DNA from: Baffinella frigidus
Lineage: Eukaryota; Cryptophyceae; Cryptomonadales; Baffinellaceae
Direction of reading: 5' to 3'
NCBI GenBank assembly: GCA_026770585.1
Contig: MU647388.1
Location: forward strand, 58,960 to 86,773
Length of the DNA: 27,814 nucleotides
Shown here: piece by piece, positions 16,994 to 25,278 of the stretch
Layout: each line of letters begins with the position of its first letter
Numbering within the stretch: position 1 is the stretch's first letter
The notes under the pieces: model-generated
What the model saw: the letters and a program-made list of their open reading frames with translations, nothing else
Databases searched by the model: none
Told to the model about the DNA's origin: nothing
Made by a program: the position numbers and the translations under genes

Positions 16994-17506
16994 GACACGC
17001 CGTAGGTGCGAGAACCTTGCCCCCCTCTTCCGTACGAAAGGCTATGCGGGTATTAACTACTGAAAACCCACAGCCCCCGGAGAAGTCTGAATCTGACCCA
17101 AAGGGCTCCAGTTCCCATCACGTCCAAAACTCAAATTCCCCTCAAATTAATAAAGAAGAAGAAGGTGGGGGGGATATCACCAGATCTTGGGACAAAAATA
17201 GAATGGCAAGCGTGTAGGATTTGCGGTTTAGGGTTCAGGGTTGAGGGTTTGGAGGTTCGGGGTTCAGGGTTCAGGGTTCAGGGTTCAGGGTTTGGGGTTT
17301 AAAGTGATAGTAATATGAGTATGGGGGTTTAGGGTCTAGGGTTTACTGTTTGGGGTTTAGGGTTTAGGGTTTAGGGTTTAGGGTCTAGGGTCTAGGGTTC
17401 AGGGTTCAGGGTTCAGGGTTCAGGGTTTAGGGTTTAGGGTTCAGGGTTTAGGGTTTAGGGTTTAGGGTTTAGGGCTTAGGGTTTAGGGTTTATGGTAGGG
17501 TTTAAC

Positions 17507-17900
17507 CAGCTCGCGCGCGACGAACTTGGAGTTTCGCTCCACAAAACTCGCCGCGTTTTTCTTGCCGACCCAGGGCTGTGTCGAGGCCTCCGCGGCATTT
17601 GAGCCATTTCCATCCGAGACCGCCTTTGAGCCATTTCCATTCGAGGAGTCGTTTGAGCCATTTCCACCCGAGGCGTTTGATACATTTCCATTCGAGGTGG
17701 CGCCGTTCGCGCCGTCCTCCGTTCCACTCTCCTGAACCATCGGCGGGACCGGTTCCGGAGGATGGTTCTGGATAGTGGTTCCGGATAATGGTTCCGGATC
17801 ATGGTCCCGGATCATGGTTCCGGATGAGCCCCCCTCTGTCTCCCCCCGCGTAGGTTCTTCGGGTTCTTCTGCAGCGTTGCGTCCGCCCTCGGTCGGTCCC
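17507..17900 (-). CDS. Gene B acidic / Asn-Gly-rich / 'SKFVAREL' exon
   Basis: A 394-nt minus-strand exon between TTATCAG and GTTAAACCC. It begins GPTEGGRNAAEEPEEPTRGE, continues with Pro-Glu-Pro segments encoded by 13-bp repeats, then an Asn/Gly/Ser tract (NGNGSNDSSNGNGS), and ends WVGKKNAASF and ERNSKFVAREL. It ends in phase 0, matching the exon at 16004. Two further copies of its 5' part lie upstream at 18095-17940 and about 18200-18170. Probably a flexible cytoplasmic linker. The upstream join does not phase cleanly, so its start is uncertain. Confidence 0.55.
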
Positions 17901-18352
17901 CTGATAACAAACATCGGATTTAGGGCGACACTGGAGTCATTCTACCCTCCGCAAGGTTCAGGAGGAGGGTTCCGGAAAATGGTTCCGGATAATGGTTCCG
18001 GAGCAAGCCCCGCCCCCCTCTGTCTCCTCTACCTCCTCCCACGCAGGCTCTTGAGGTTCTTCTGCAGCGTTGCGGCCGCTCTCAGTGGCTCCCCTGATGG
18101 AATATCTCAGATTTAGGGTTTAGGGTTTAGGGTGTAGGGTGTAGGGTTTAGGGTTTAGGGTTTAGGGTGCGTCCGCCCTCGGTGGCTCCCCTGATACAAC
18201 ATATCTCAGATTTAGGGCGACACTGGAGCCATTCTGTGGTTCTGGAGGAGGGTTCCGGGTAATGGTTCCCGATAGCGGTTCCGGATAATGGTTCCGGATA
18301 ATGGTTCCGGATAGTGGTTCCGGATAATGGTTCCGGAGAATGGTTCCGGAGG
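17745..18352. repeat. 13-bp minisatellite GGTTCCGGATAAT
   Basis: Tandem units of GGTTCCGGATAAT with point variants at 17755-17825, 17975-18003 and 18250-18352. Because 13 is not a multiple of 3, three units (39 bp) encode one 13-residue peptide repeat on the minus strand (NHYPEPLSGTIIR type). Lies within minus-strand linker exons. Confidence 0.8.
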
Positions 18353-18412
18353 CCCCCTCTACCTCCTCCCGCTTAGGTTGTTCGATAGTGGATTTGGTAG
18401 TTACGGTCACCA
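18225..18412 (-). CDS. Gene B linker exon with 13-residue repeats
   Basis: The minus strand starts after CTGAAAAG and reads VVTVTTKSTIEQPKREEVEG, then three rounds of a 13-residue repeat of the type NHYPEPLSGTIIR, then PPPEPQNGSS. It accepts the phase left by the exon at 19558-19698. A possible donor at about 18224 (GTCGCCC) precedes a very short intron ending ATCAG. The repeat is a 13-bp DNA unit read in all three frames (see the repeat entry). The lower boundary is uncertain. Confidence 0.45.
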
Positions 18413-18519
18413 CTTTTCAGAAGGCTCGGAGGTTAATCCGGAAGAACGTGAAAAAAGAGGAGGCGAGGAAACCTCAAGGGGTCGTCGTCCGGCTCGATTG
18501 GATTGATGCCCGGCGGCCT

Positions 18520-18760
18520 CCCACCTTCTCTCTCTCTCTCTCTCGCTCGCTCGCTATCTCTCTCGCTCTCTCTCTCTCTCGCTCGCTATCTCTCTCGCTC
18601 TCTCTCTCTCTCGCTGCCTCTCTCGCTCTCTTTCTCTCTCGCTCTCTCTCTTGCTCTCTCTCTGCCCCTCTCTCTCACACACACTCTCTCTCTCACGCGC
18701 GCGCTCTCTCTCTCCCTCTCTCTCCCTCTCTTACACATACACACACACACACAATCACAC
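18520..18760. repeat. (CT)n tract
   Basis: Long CTCTCT array with GCTCG interruptions and a CACACA end. Similar CT tracts at 13640-13705 and 23376-23540, and GA tracts at 20028-20150 and 24366-24510. Each lies between exons, and the Arg-Glu or Ser-Leu ORFs over them are artefacts. Confidence 0.9.
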
Positions 18761-18883
18761 ACCTGAGAGGATCGTCGTCAGGCTCGATTGGAGCGATGCC
18801 CGGCGGCCTCCCATCTGCACGGGTGCAGGGTTGAGGTGTGTTAGGTTCGTTGAGGGTTGCTTGCTTGCTTCACTCTGTGGGAT

Positions 18884-19024
18884 TCCACTTAGCAGCGACC
18901 GAAGACCTTTTCACCTTGAATTCGAGGTGAAATTCCGGTTATGTTCCAGGGCAATGGATAAGATTCTAGTACAAATCGTTTAGATGGACTGTATCCGTGA
19001 AGCCCCCGGTGGCTGCTAAGTGGA
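18884..19024. mobile_element. MITE family 5, complete copy
   Basis: TCCACTTAGCAGCGACCG at the left and CCGGTGGCTGCTAAGTGGA at the right (about 140 bp). Interior includes the palindromic TTTTCACCTTGAATTCGAGG followed by TGAAA. Confidence 0.65.
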
Positions 19025-19047
19025 TACGTATATGACAGAGCTAGGAA

Positions 19048-19435
19048 GGACCTGCAGGGTCTTGCTCGACGCTGATCTCGACGAGATCCCAAACTGAGTG
19101 ACGGGGCGTATGCCGTAGAAGAAGGTAGGAGGCGGGGGGGGGGTGCTAGCGGCGCAAGACACCCCGACGGGGTGCGGTGACGAGCACTTATTTCATCAGG
19201 GAACATGTTTAATTTAAAAGGAAATGGCCTATCAAACCGGATTATGGCCCTAATTAAATTTACTTAGGGCCCTAACCTTGGTCCAACTCCCATGAACAGA
19301 TAGGGAATCATTTTATTTTTAATTAAACGTGTCCCCGGATAATATCCTGGCAGCCTCGGCCCAGACACCCGGGTCTTGTTCGACGCTGATCTCGACGTCC
19401 GCGCTGATCCCGAATTGAGCGATTCTCACGGGGAA
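19048..19435 (-). pseudogene. Partial copies of the 'TEGGI' exon
   Basis: Minus-strand segments 19113-19048 (GIRPVTQFGISSRSA, ending CTGCAG with donor GTCC) and about 19435-19370 (IAQFGISADVEISVEQDPG with donor GTGTCT) are related to the exon 19698-19558. No clean acceptors are visible. A foldback-like AT-rich element (19204-19331) separates them. Confidence 0.45.
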
Positions 19436-19557
19436 AACACGCCACAAGTGTTGGGAATTAGAGCCCTTTGCCACCGCTGCAAAGTCTGTTTGTACCGAAA
19501 CACTTTTAGCGCGAAACGTTGCGTTTTGAAATTCTCATTTATGACCTGGCGTGGTAC

Positions 19558-19698
19558 CTGCAGGTTCTTGGCCGACGTGGATCTCAAAGTCCGCGGTGAT
19601 CGCGAGTTGAGCGACGGGGATGATGCCGCCTTCAGTCATGTCCGATTCGCTGCTCACGTCTTCCGTGTTGCTCGCTACCATCCACGACATTTCGGTGC
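19558..19698 (-). CDS. Cytoplasmic exon with 'TEGGI' segment
   Basis: A 141-nt exon on the minus strand between CCAGCAG and GTACCACG, phase 1 in and phase 1 out. It matches the phase of the membrane exon at 21810 and of the linker exon at 18412. It reads TEMSWMVASNTEDVSSESD and then MTEGGIIPVAQLAITADFEI, ending VGQEPA. Partial copies of the same segment lie at 19048-19113, 19370-19435 and 19770-19860, so this exon was duplicated in tandem. I do not recognise the family. From its place after the membrane helix I infer a cytoplasmic juxtamembrane segment. Confidence 0.5.
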
Positions 19699-19889
19699 CT
19701 GCTGGAGGGAAATGGCAATGAGGGAAATGGGTGGGAGGGTGTTCGAGGGTGTGCTGGGAGGATGGCAGGCCCCGCTCGTCCGCGCGTATCCCGCATTGAG
19801 TGATCGGGAGTATGCCTCCTTCAGTAAAGATGTTCTTTTCGCTGCTTCCCAGCCCCAGCCTCACCCCACCCCGTAGCGTCAGTGTTGCC

Positions 19890-20008
19890 CGGCCAGAAAG
19901 CCTTTACTGTGAAGTAAGAACGCCTTTACCTTAAAGCCAGAAAGCCTTTACTGTAAAATAAAAAAGCCTTTAGTGTAAAGCCAGACAAGCTTTACTGTGA
20001 AGTGTCAG
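19890..20008. repeat. Minisatellite GCCTTTACTGTAAAG
   Basis: Four to five imperfect units of 'gccagaaagcctttactgta' flanked by the direct repeat 'gtcagtgttgc(c/t)cg' at 19877 and 20002. A shorter GTAAGTAAAGTAA tract is at 1776-1820. Confidence 0.7.
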
Positions 20009-20589
20009 TGTTGCTCGTGCCTGGTGGAGAGAGAGAGAGAGAGAGAGATAGATAGAGAGAGCGAGAGAGAGAGAGAGAGAGAGAGCAAGAGAGAGAGAGA
20101 GACAGAGAGAGAGCGCGAGAGAGAGAGAGGGATAGAGAGAGCGAGAGAGAGTTTTTCATTGAAGGCCAAGTGGTCCGAAGGGCTTATGCCGCTGTCAGTG
20201 AGGTTCCCTGTCCGGGCATACCACGCCAGAGTCTTGGAAGGGGTCGCCAAAAGTCAATTCCTCCTAGAGGAAGTTGCTTTCAAAAGTCAACAGTCCTAAA
20301 TATCTAGGACTTGAAAAAATGAAACCCCTCCTCCAATCTGGCGTGGTACGATCGTCGCTGCCCACGGCTTCCATGTTGGACAACATGGAAGCCTGCTGCA
20401 AAACGCGAAAGGAGATTTCAACAACTACGCGACACTCTGGCGTCGCGCATTTCAATCCGGAGAGGCAACTTCTCCAGATTCAAGAGGCAACTTATCCAGA
20501 TTCCGGCCACATTCGCTCAAACGGTATCCTACAATTACTTTTAGATGTCTGGTCTGGAAAATCGAGAACACCGCTCCAAGGTTGCAGTA

Positions 20590-20754
20590 CCACACTTCGG
20601 ACTTCGAAGCGATTTTGAATAATAACACCTTAAGCGATCAGACCTAGGACCCTATGGTAGGCAATGCGTAGGGGCGTTGGGGGGTTCCTAAGGATAAGGT
20701 AACGGAAACTCGGGCACTGAGTGTCCGAAAATCCCTTCGTAGCCTGCTGTGTGG
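20590..20754 (-). mobile_element. MITE family 1, copy d
   Basis: Reverse orientation: CCACACTTCGGACTTCGAAG at the left and CTTCGTAGCCTGCTGTGTGG at the right. It directly adjoins the family 3 element at 20757. Confidence 0.8.
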
Positions 20755-20756
20755 TC

Positions 20757-20968
20757 CACTCGAGGCTAAAAATGTGAGTATTTTAAAAGTTTTAACTTTA
20801 CAAGTCCTTTACAAGCGGACCGATATGTAGTAATTTTCACACAAATATCGCGTTTGGTCACGTATCTGCGGGAAATCCCGCAGATACGTGTCCAAGCCCC
20901 GCCCGTGACTGGTACAAATGGTTACAACCCCACATTTAAAATACTCCCCTTTCCAGCCTCGAGTGGGT
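20757..20968. mobile_element. MITE family 3, copy a
   Basis: About 210 bp. Ends are CCACTCGAGGCTAAAAATGT and CTTTCCAGCCTCGAGTGG, with extended imperfect inverted repeat (GTATTTTAAAAGTTTTAAC against GTTACAACCCCACATTTAAAATAC). An inner hairpin CGTATCTGCGGGAAATCCCG is followed by CAGATACG. Confidence 0.75.
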
Positions 20969-20996
20969 GGCGAAGAGAAATCTCATCCGTACTAGT

Positions 20997-21127
20997 ACTC
21001 ATAAGGAATACGATTTCGGGGATCTCCAATCCAATTCTGGTGTATCTTATGGCTGTAAACGAGGTCTAGATAGACGACTGTCTTATTTATACCATAAAGA
21101 TACACCAAAATCGTATTCATTATGAAT
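20997..21127. repeat. Inverted repeat around AATACGATTT
   Basis: CTCATAAGGAATACGATTTC ... TGGTGTATCTTATGG is matched by CCATAAAGATACACCAAAAT and CGTATTCATTATGAAT. A foldback-like element of about 130 bp. Confidence 0.65.
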
Positions 21128-21220
21128 AGTCAGCGGGATTAAATCTCTTGGATGGGAGAACAGCCGGCCCCGCGCATTCGAGTACACCACAAGTCCTAAC
21201 TCTGTCCCACTCGATTTCGT

Positions 21221-21661
21221 GGCCAAGATGCAGTTGGTTTTTCACACAGAGCTCTCTCCCCCCCCCCAAGCATTCATCGATAGAGACCCGCCAAAAAAAT
21301 ACCTCGTTTGGCAGAGCTCTCTACCTCCACATCTACGCATCGAGATGTGTCCTTGACCAGACTTCTAGCTCTGTCCCACTCGATTTCGTCTCATCATTCC
21401 AAACCTTTAACCGTAGATGGACACTTGATTTGTACTGGAGATCCTCCTTTAAAACTAATAATGACGGCTAAATGTCTTCAATGATGAGACGAAATCAAGT
21501 GGAACAGAGCTAGAAGTCTGGTCAAAGACACATCTCGATGCGTAGATGTGGAGGTATAAAGCTCTGCCAAACGAGGTATTTTTGGGGGGGGTCTCTATCG
21601 ATGAATGCTTGGGGGGGGAGAGAGAGAGCTCTGTGTGAAAAACCAACTGCATCTTGGCCAT
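21221..21661. repeat. Large inverted repeat with ~180-nt arms
   Basis: The left arm 21221-21397 and right arm 21480-21661 are nearly complementary along their length, with an ~82-nt spacer. The string CTCTGTCCCACTCGATTTCG also occurs twice directly, at 21202 and 21372. The minus-strand ORFs here are translations of the arm. No transposase is seen. Confidence 0.75.
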
Positions 21662-21689
21662 GAAGTATCAATGAGTGGCTCTTGGGGAG

Positions 21690-21800
21690 GGGGGGAGTTC
21701 TGAGTGACGAACGAAAAAAGCTCGCAAGAGCGGCCGACAATGCGGAAGGCATATGCGGCGCTGAAGCTGTTTTTTGGCAATAAATTACCAATCTATCTGA
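21690..21800 (-). mobile_element. SINE-like repeat, fourth copy
   Basis: 'agctcgcaagagcggccgac', 'atgcggcgctgaagctgttt', 'ggcaataaattaccaatcta'. It ends just before the donor side of the membrane exon at 21810. Confidence 0.55.
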
Positions 21801-21809
21801 CAAACGCAC

Positions 21810-21876
21810 CTTCGTCTTTGCCTCTGTCTCGTTGATGTTTCCTGTTCCACATGAAGACGCAGACCAACACAACCAC
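21810..21876 (-). CDS. Transmembrane exon, second half, with stop-transfer residues
   Basis: A 67-nt minus-strand exon after TAAACAG and before GTGCGTTTG. It reads VVVLVCVFMW and then NRKHQRDRGKDE: hydrophobic residues followed by a strongly basic stretch, typical of the cytoplasmic edge of a membrane helix. It begins in phase 0, exactly where the exon at 23556-23619 ends, and the two join into one helix of about 21 residues. Its upstream intron ends in a block of telomere-like repeat (21877-22025). Confidence 0.65.
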
Positions 21877-22108
21877 CTGTTTAGGGTTAGGGGTTTAGGG
21901 TTCAGGGTTTATGTTTCAGGGTTTAGAGTTTAGGGTTCAGGGCTGAGGGTTCAGGGTTTAGGGTTTAGGGTTTAGGGTTTAGGTTTTAGGGTTTAGGATT
22001 TAGGGTTTAGGGTTTAGGGTTTAGGTAAGCACAACACACCCATCTGCACCAAAGAAATCAAGTCCCCCCCCCAACACGATCCGTCACAGGACGCGGCATA
22101 ACCCAATC

Positions 22109-22229
22109 TAATAGGGCAACGGCCTGAAAATGGGGTAGTTAGGCCTACGGGATTGCCTAGGACCTCCTACCGTACGCCGAGACTTTTTGGTCCTAGGATC
22201 CCTCGGCCTACGGTAGGAGGTCCTTTTCA
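22109..22229. mobile_element. MITE family 4, single copy
   Basis: AACGGCCTGAAAA at the left and TTTTCAGGCCGTT at the right, about 120 bp apart, with internal inverted segments CCTAGGACCTCCTACCGTA and TACGGTAGGAGGTCC. The core resembles those of families 1 and 2. Confidence 0.7.
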
Positions 22230-22708
22230 GGCCGTTAGCCTATGAAATCGATCAAATCCGAGAAACCCTATTTTTACAACGAGTTGTGTAGTCATTTTCG
22301 TGGCAAGATTCTGAAAGAAATATCCGTTTCCCCGGGTGATATCGATGCAAGGTGAGGGCAGTCTGCAGACCAACACCCCCCCCCACGGCAGGTCATGACA
22401 GGGAATTTCAGAACGCAACGTTTCATTTCGTGGTTCTAAATGGTACGTAGCCACCATCGATTTCGCAGCTACTCGTCCTTTCCATGTCCGGTCCGAATAC
22501 GAAATATCGGATCCGGGTACATTTTTAAATAACAGACTTGTAGCTGAAATTTCGACAACTAACCTGGCGTGGCTGCACCGAAGATCTCATCCTACCAGGC
22601 ATTTAATTTAAATGCTCGGGAGTTCCCCGCATGCACGAAAATTACTGCAGATTTGCCTTGGGACTGAATGATTCAACGATCCTTCACGGGACGCTGTCCT
22701 CAAGTTCC

Positions 22709-22863
22709 CCACAGCTACGAAGGGATTTTCGGGCTCTGAGTGCCCGAGTTTCCTCTACCTTATCCGTAGGAACCCCCCTATGCCCCTAAGGGTTGCGTAC
22801 CGTAGAGTCCTAGGTCTTATCGCTTAGGGGTTATTCAAAATCCCTTCGAAGTCCGCTGTGTGG
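22709..22863 (+). mobile_element. MITE family 1, copy e
   Basis: CCACAGCTACGAAGGGATTTT at the left (a few bases shortened) and CTTCGAAGTCCGCTGTGTGG at the right. In the intron between the two membrane-helix exons. Confidence 0.8.
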
Positions 22864-22938
22864 AATAGAAGGCTGTGGTAAACGCTTCTTTCTTCGGGTG
22901 GAGAATTGACAGCTGCACAACCCGATCGAGCGATGACA

Positions 22939-23139
22939 CCACTCAAGGCTGGAAGAGGGGGCATTTTAAATGTAGGGTTGTTAAAATTTGAACCAGTCGC
23001 GGGCGGGTTTGGTCACGTTGCTGGGGCAATTCCCCCAGGAACGACTATTTGTGTGAAAATTACTGCACAACGGTCTTCTTGTAAGGGACTTGTAAAGTTG
23101 AAACTTTTAAAATAGTCACATTTCTGGCCTCGAGTGGGC
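22939..23139. mobile_element. MITE family 3, copy b
   Basis: Inverted relative to copy a: CCACTCAAGGCTGGAAGAGG at the left and CTGGCCTCGAGTGG at the right, and the same interior (TTGGTCACGTTGCTGGGGCA, TTGTAAAGTTGAAACTTTTAAAATAG). Confidence 0.75.
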
Positions 23140-23500
23140 AGGCGTTGGAGGCGGTCTGTGCCGGAAATAATCCAATTATGGGGGTTCCCGTAGTCCCAGC
23201 TCAGTACTTTTTTTTAAATAAAGCAACGCTCTCTCTCTATCCAATTCTGGAGCGCCAAGGAATCTCATCGCGAAAGATAACTGAATCAGTTCTCTAATTA
23301 GCATTTTCATTCAACCAGGAGGCCTAATTAAATCTACGATGCCCTAATTGATTTCTCATACTCAATCACGACACCCTCTCCCTCTCTCCCTCCCTCTCTC
23401 TCTCCCTCCCTCTCTCCCTCCCTCTCTCTCTCCCTCTCTCTCCCCCCCCCTCTCTCCCCCCCTCTCTCTCTCCCCCTCTCTCTCTCCCTCCCTCATGCGC

Positions 23501-23541
<41 letters not shown>

Positions 23542-23555
23542 AGCGGTGGAAGTAC

Positions 23556-23619
23556 CGCGGCAAGGATGCCAACGACGATCCCGACAATCATCGGGGCTTG
23601 ACCGCTCACTTCTCCGGGC
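23556..23619 (-). CDS. Transmembrane exon, first half
   Basis: A 64-nt minus-strand exon between GGAGCAG and GTACTTCC, phase 2 in and phase 0 out. It reads PGEVSGQAP followed by MIVGIVVGILAA. The hydrophobic run continues in the exon at 21876. A decayed second copy lies at about 23811-23855 (PGEVSGQ then DADPMM), preceded by a telomere-like acceptor TTTACCAG. Predicted orientation: extracellular stalk before it, basic cytoplasmic side after it. Confidence 0.65.
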
Positions 23620-23961
23620 CTGCTCCGATAGAAAGAGAGACTGTCAGGAAAGTTTGGTTTGCTGAGCACGAGATAAGAAGATGTCGAAAGGTCACCTACC
23701 CAGAGTCGTATATCACCTACCCAGAGTCGTATATCACCAAGTATACAACGTATACTAAGACAAGGCGGGTAAGACCACAAGACACCCTCTACTCTCCTAC
23801 CATCGCAGGTGCCGACATCATCGGGTCTGCATCTTGACCACTCACTTCTCCGGGTCTGGTAAAGGGTTTAGGTTTTAGGGCCTCCACGACCACACCGGGG
23901 TCTGCTCCGAGTCTGAAAGCGAGAGACTGTCAGAGAATTTCAGGATGTAAGGCTTCCCTCA

Positions 23962-24122
23962 CCACACAGCGGGCTACGAGGGGATTTTCGGCCCAAATCG
24001 GGCCGACTTTCCGTTACCTTATCCGTAGGAACCCCCCCATGTCCCTACGGGTTGCCTACCGTAGGGTCGTAGGTCTTATCGCTTAAGGGTTATTTGAAAT
24101 CTCTTCCAAGTCCGCGGTGTGG
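23962..24122 (+). mobile_element. MITE family 1, copy f
   Basis: CCACACAGCGGGCTACGAGG at the left and CTTCCAAGTCCGCGGTGTGG at the right, with the same core. No clear target duplication was found around any copy by eye. Confidence 0.8.
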
Positions 24123-24379
24123 TTCATGCTGTCAGAATAAAGTGTTAGATCAATCTAATTTCGGAATAAGTCAGATTCTGTCCCGCTACGTAGGCTTCCG
24201 ACGCGGAAGATAAGGGTGTATATATTATTTCAGACATACAATGATGCTATCTTATGCCTTGTTATGTGGACAGATTCTGGTAAGTTCCGAGATGAAATCT
24301 GCATCGGAAGGTGCTTGACACAACGCAGGGGCCGTCGTCGTCCACGACCAGGTTATGAGGCCCCATGAAAGAGACAGAG

Positions 24380-24422
<43 letters not shown>

Positions 24423-24513
24423 GGGAGAGAGAGAGAGAGAGAGAACGAGAGGGAAAGAGAGAGAGAGAGGGGGGGCGAGAGAGGGGGAGAGAGAGGGGGG
24501 GAGAGAGACGATA

Positions 24514-24645
24514 ACCTGTGTACCAAATTCGTCCGTCTTTCTATCATTCCTGCACTACTACAGGTATTTTGTTCAGAATCCGCGCAAAGTTGACAGATTT
24601 GTGGGTGAGTTGGCTTTAAAAACAGGCCGATTTGGTACACAGGCC
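24514..24645. mobile_element. MITE-like element with CCTGTGTACCAAAT ends
   Basis: CCTGTGTACCAAATTCG at the left and CGATTTGGTACACAGG at the right, with an interior 'agttgacagatttgtgggtgagttggctttaaaa' that partly resembles the foldback at 13963 (gttgacggattttgtaggggaattgacttt). Confidence 0.6.
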
Positions 24646-24739
24646 ATCGTCGCGTGGGGCATCCTGCAGAACACGTCCAGCGTCCGGTGGGAGTTCCAAG
24701 GACCTCACGGACCTAAAAGGTGATTACGTGTTTGAGGAA

Positions 24740-25195
24740 GAAGGTGTGGTCGCGGAGATTCCAGCCACTGTAGAACCAAACCCCCCACCCCTAACCCCTA
24801 ACCCCTAACCCTTAACCCCTAACCCTTAACCCCTCACCCCTAACCCTGAACCCCTCACCCCTAACCCTTAACCCCTCACCCCTCACCCCTAACCTCTAAC
24901 CCCTAACCCCTAACCCCTTACCCCTACACCCTAACCCCTAACCCCTAGCCCCTCACCCCTAACCCCTAGCCCCTAAACCCTAAACCCTAAATCCTATTAC
25001 GTGGTTGAGGACGAAGGTGGTTGCGGAGGTTCCAGCCACTGTAAACCCAAACCCCTCACCCCTTACCCCTAACCTCTAACCCCTAACCCCTAACCCCTAA
25101 CCTCTAACCCCTAACCCCTAACCCCTAACCCCTAAACCCTGTTACGTGGTTGAGGGAGAAGGTGCGGTTGCGGAGGTCCCATCCACTGTAAACCC
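24740..25195 (-). pseudogene. Three tandem copies of the stalk exon's 3' end
   Basis: Minus-strand copies near 24774-24735, 25047-25004 and 25190-25147 repeat the last ~35 nt of the exon 25342-25279 (TCCGCaACCacACCTTCTCC and CTCAACCAC) with acceptor TTTACAG|TGG or TCTACAG|TGG and donor GTAA(C/T). They are 38-40 nt long and do not keep one frame when added. The spacers are CCCCTAA-type on the plus strand, so they read G-rich in the minus sense, opposite to the other introns. A plus-strand exon reading is also possible (donor CACT|GTAAACCC) but has no acceptor. Confidence 0.45.
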
Positions 25196-25272
25196 AAACC
25201 CCTAACACCTAACACCTAACCCCTAACACCTAACCCCTAACACCTAACCCCTAACCCCTAAACCCCAAACCC
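24781..25272 (+). repeat. CCCCTAA-type array
   Basis: Mostly CCCCTAA, with CCCCTCA and CCCTTAA variants, rather than CCCTAAA. Interrupted at ~140-200 bp intervals by exon-fragment copies. It is the one large block whose orientation opposes the minus-strand exons around it. Confidence 0.85.
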
Positions 25273-25278
25273 TGTTAC

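Noticed and set aside
18340-18834. 164-residue plus-strand ORF with Ser-Leu repeats (and Arg-Glu ORFs at 19997 and 24355)
   Set aside because: They arise from CT/GA tracts. The minus-strand exon at 18225-18412 explains the only informative part.
24781-25260. CRISPR-like array of repeats and spacers
   Set aside because: Spacers are telomere-like repeat and repeats are exon-end copies; the context is eukaryotic with GT-AG splice sites.
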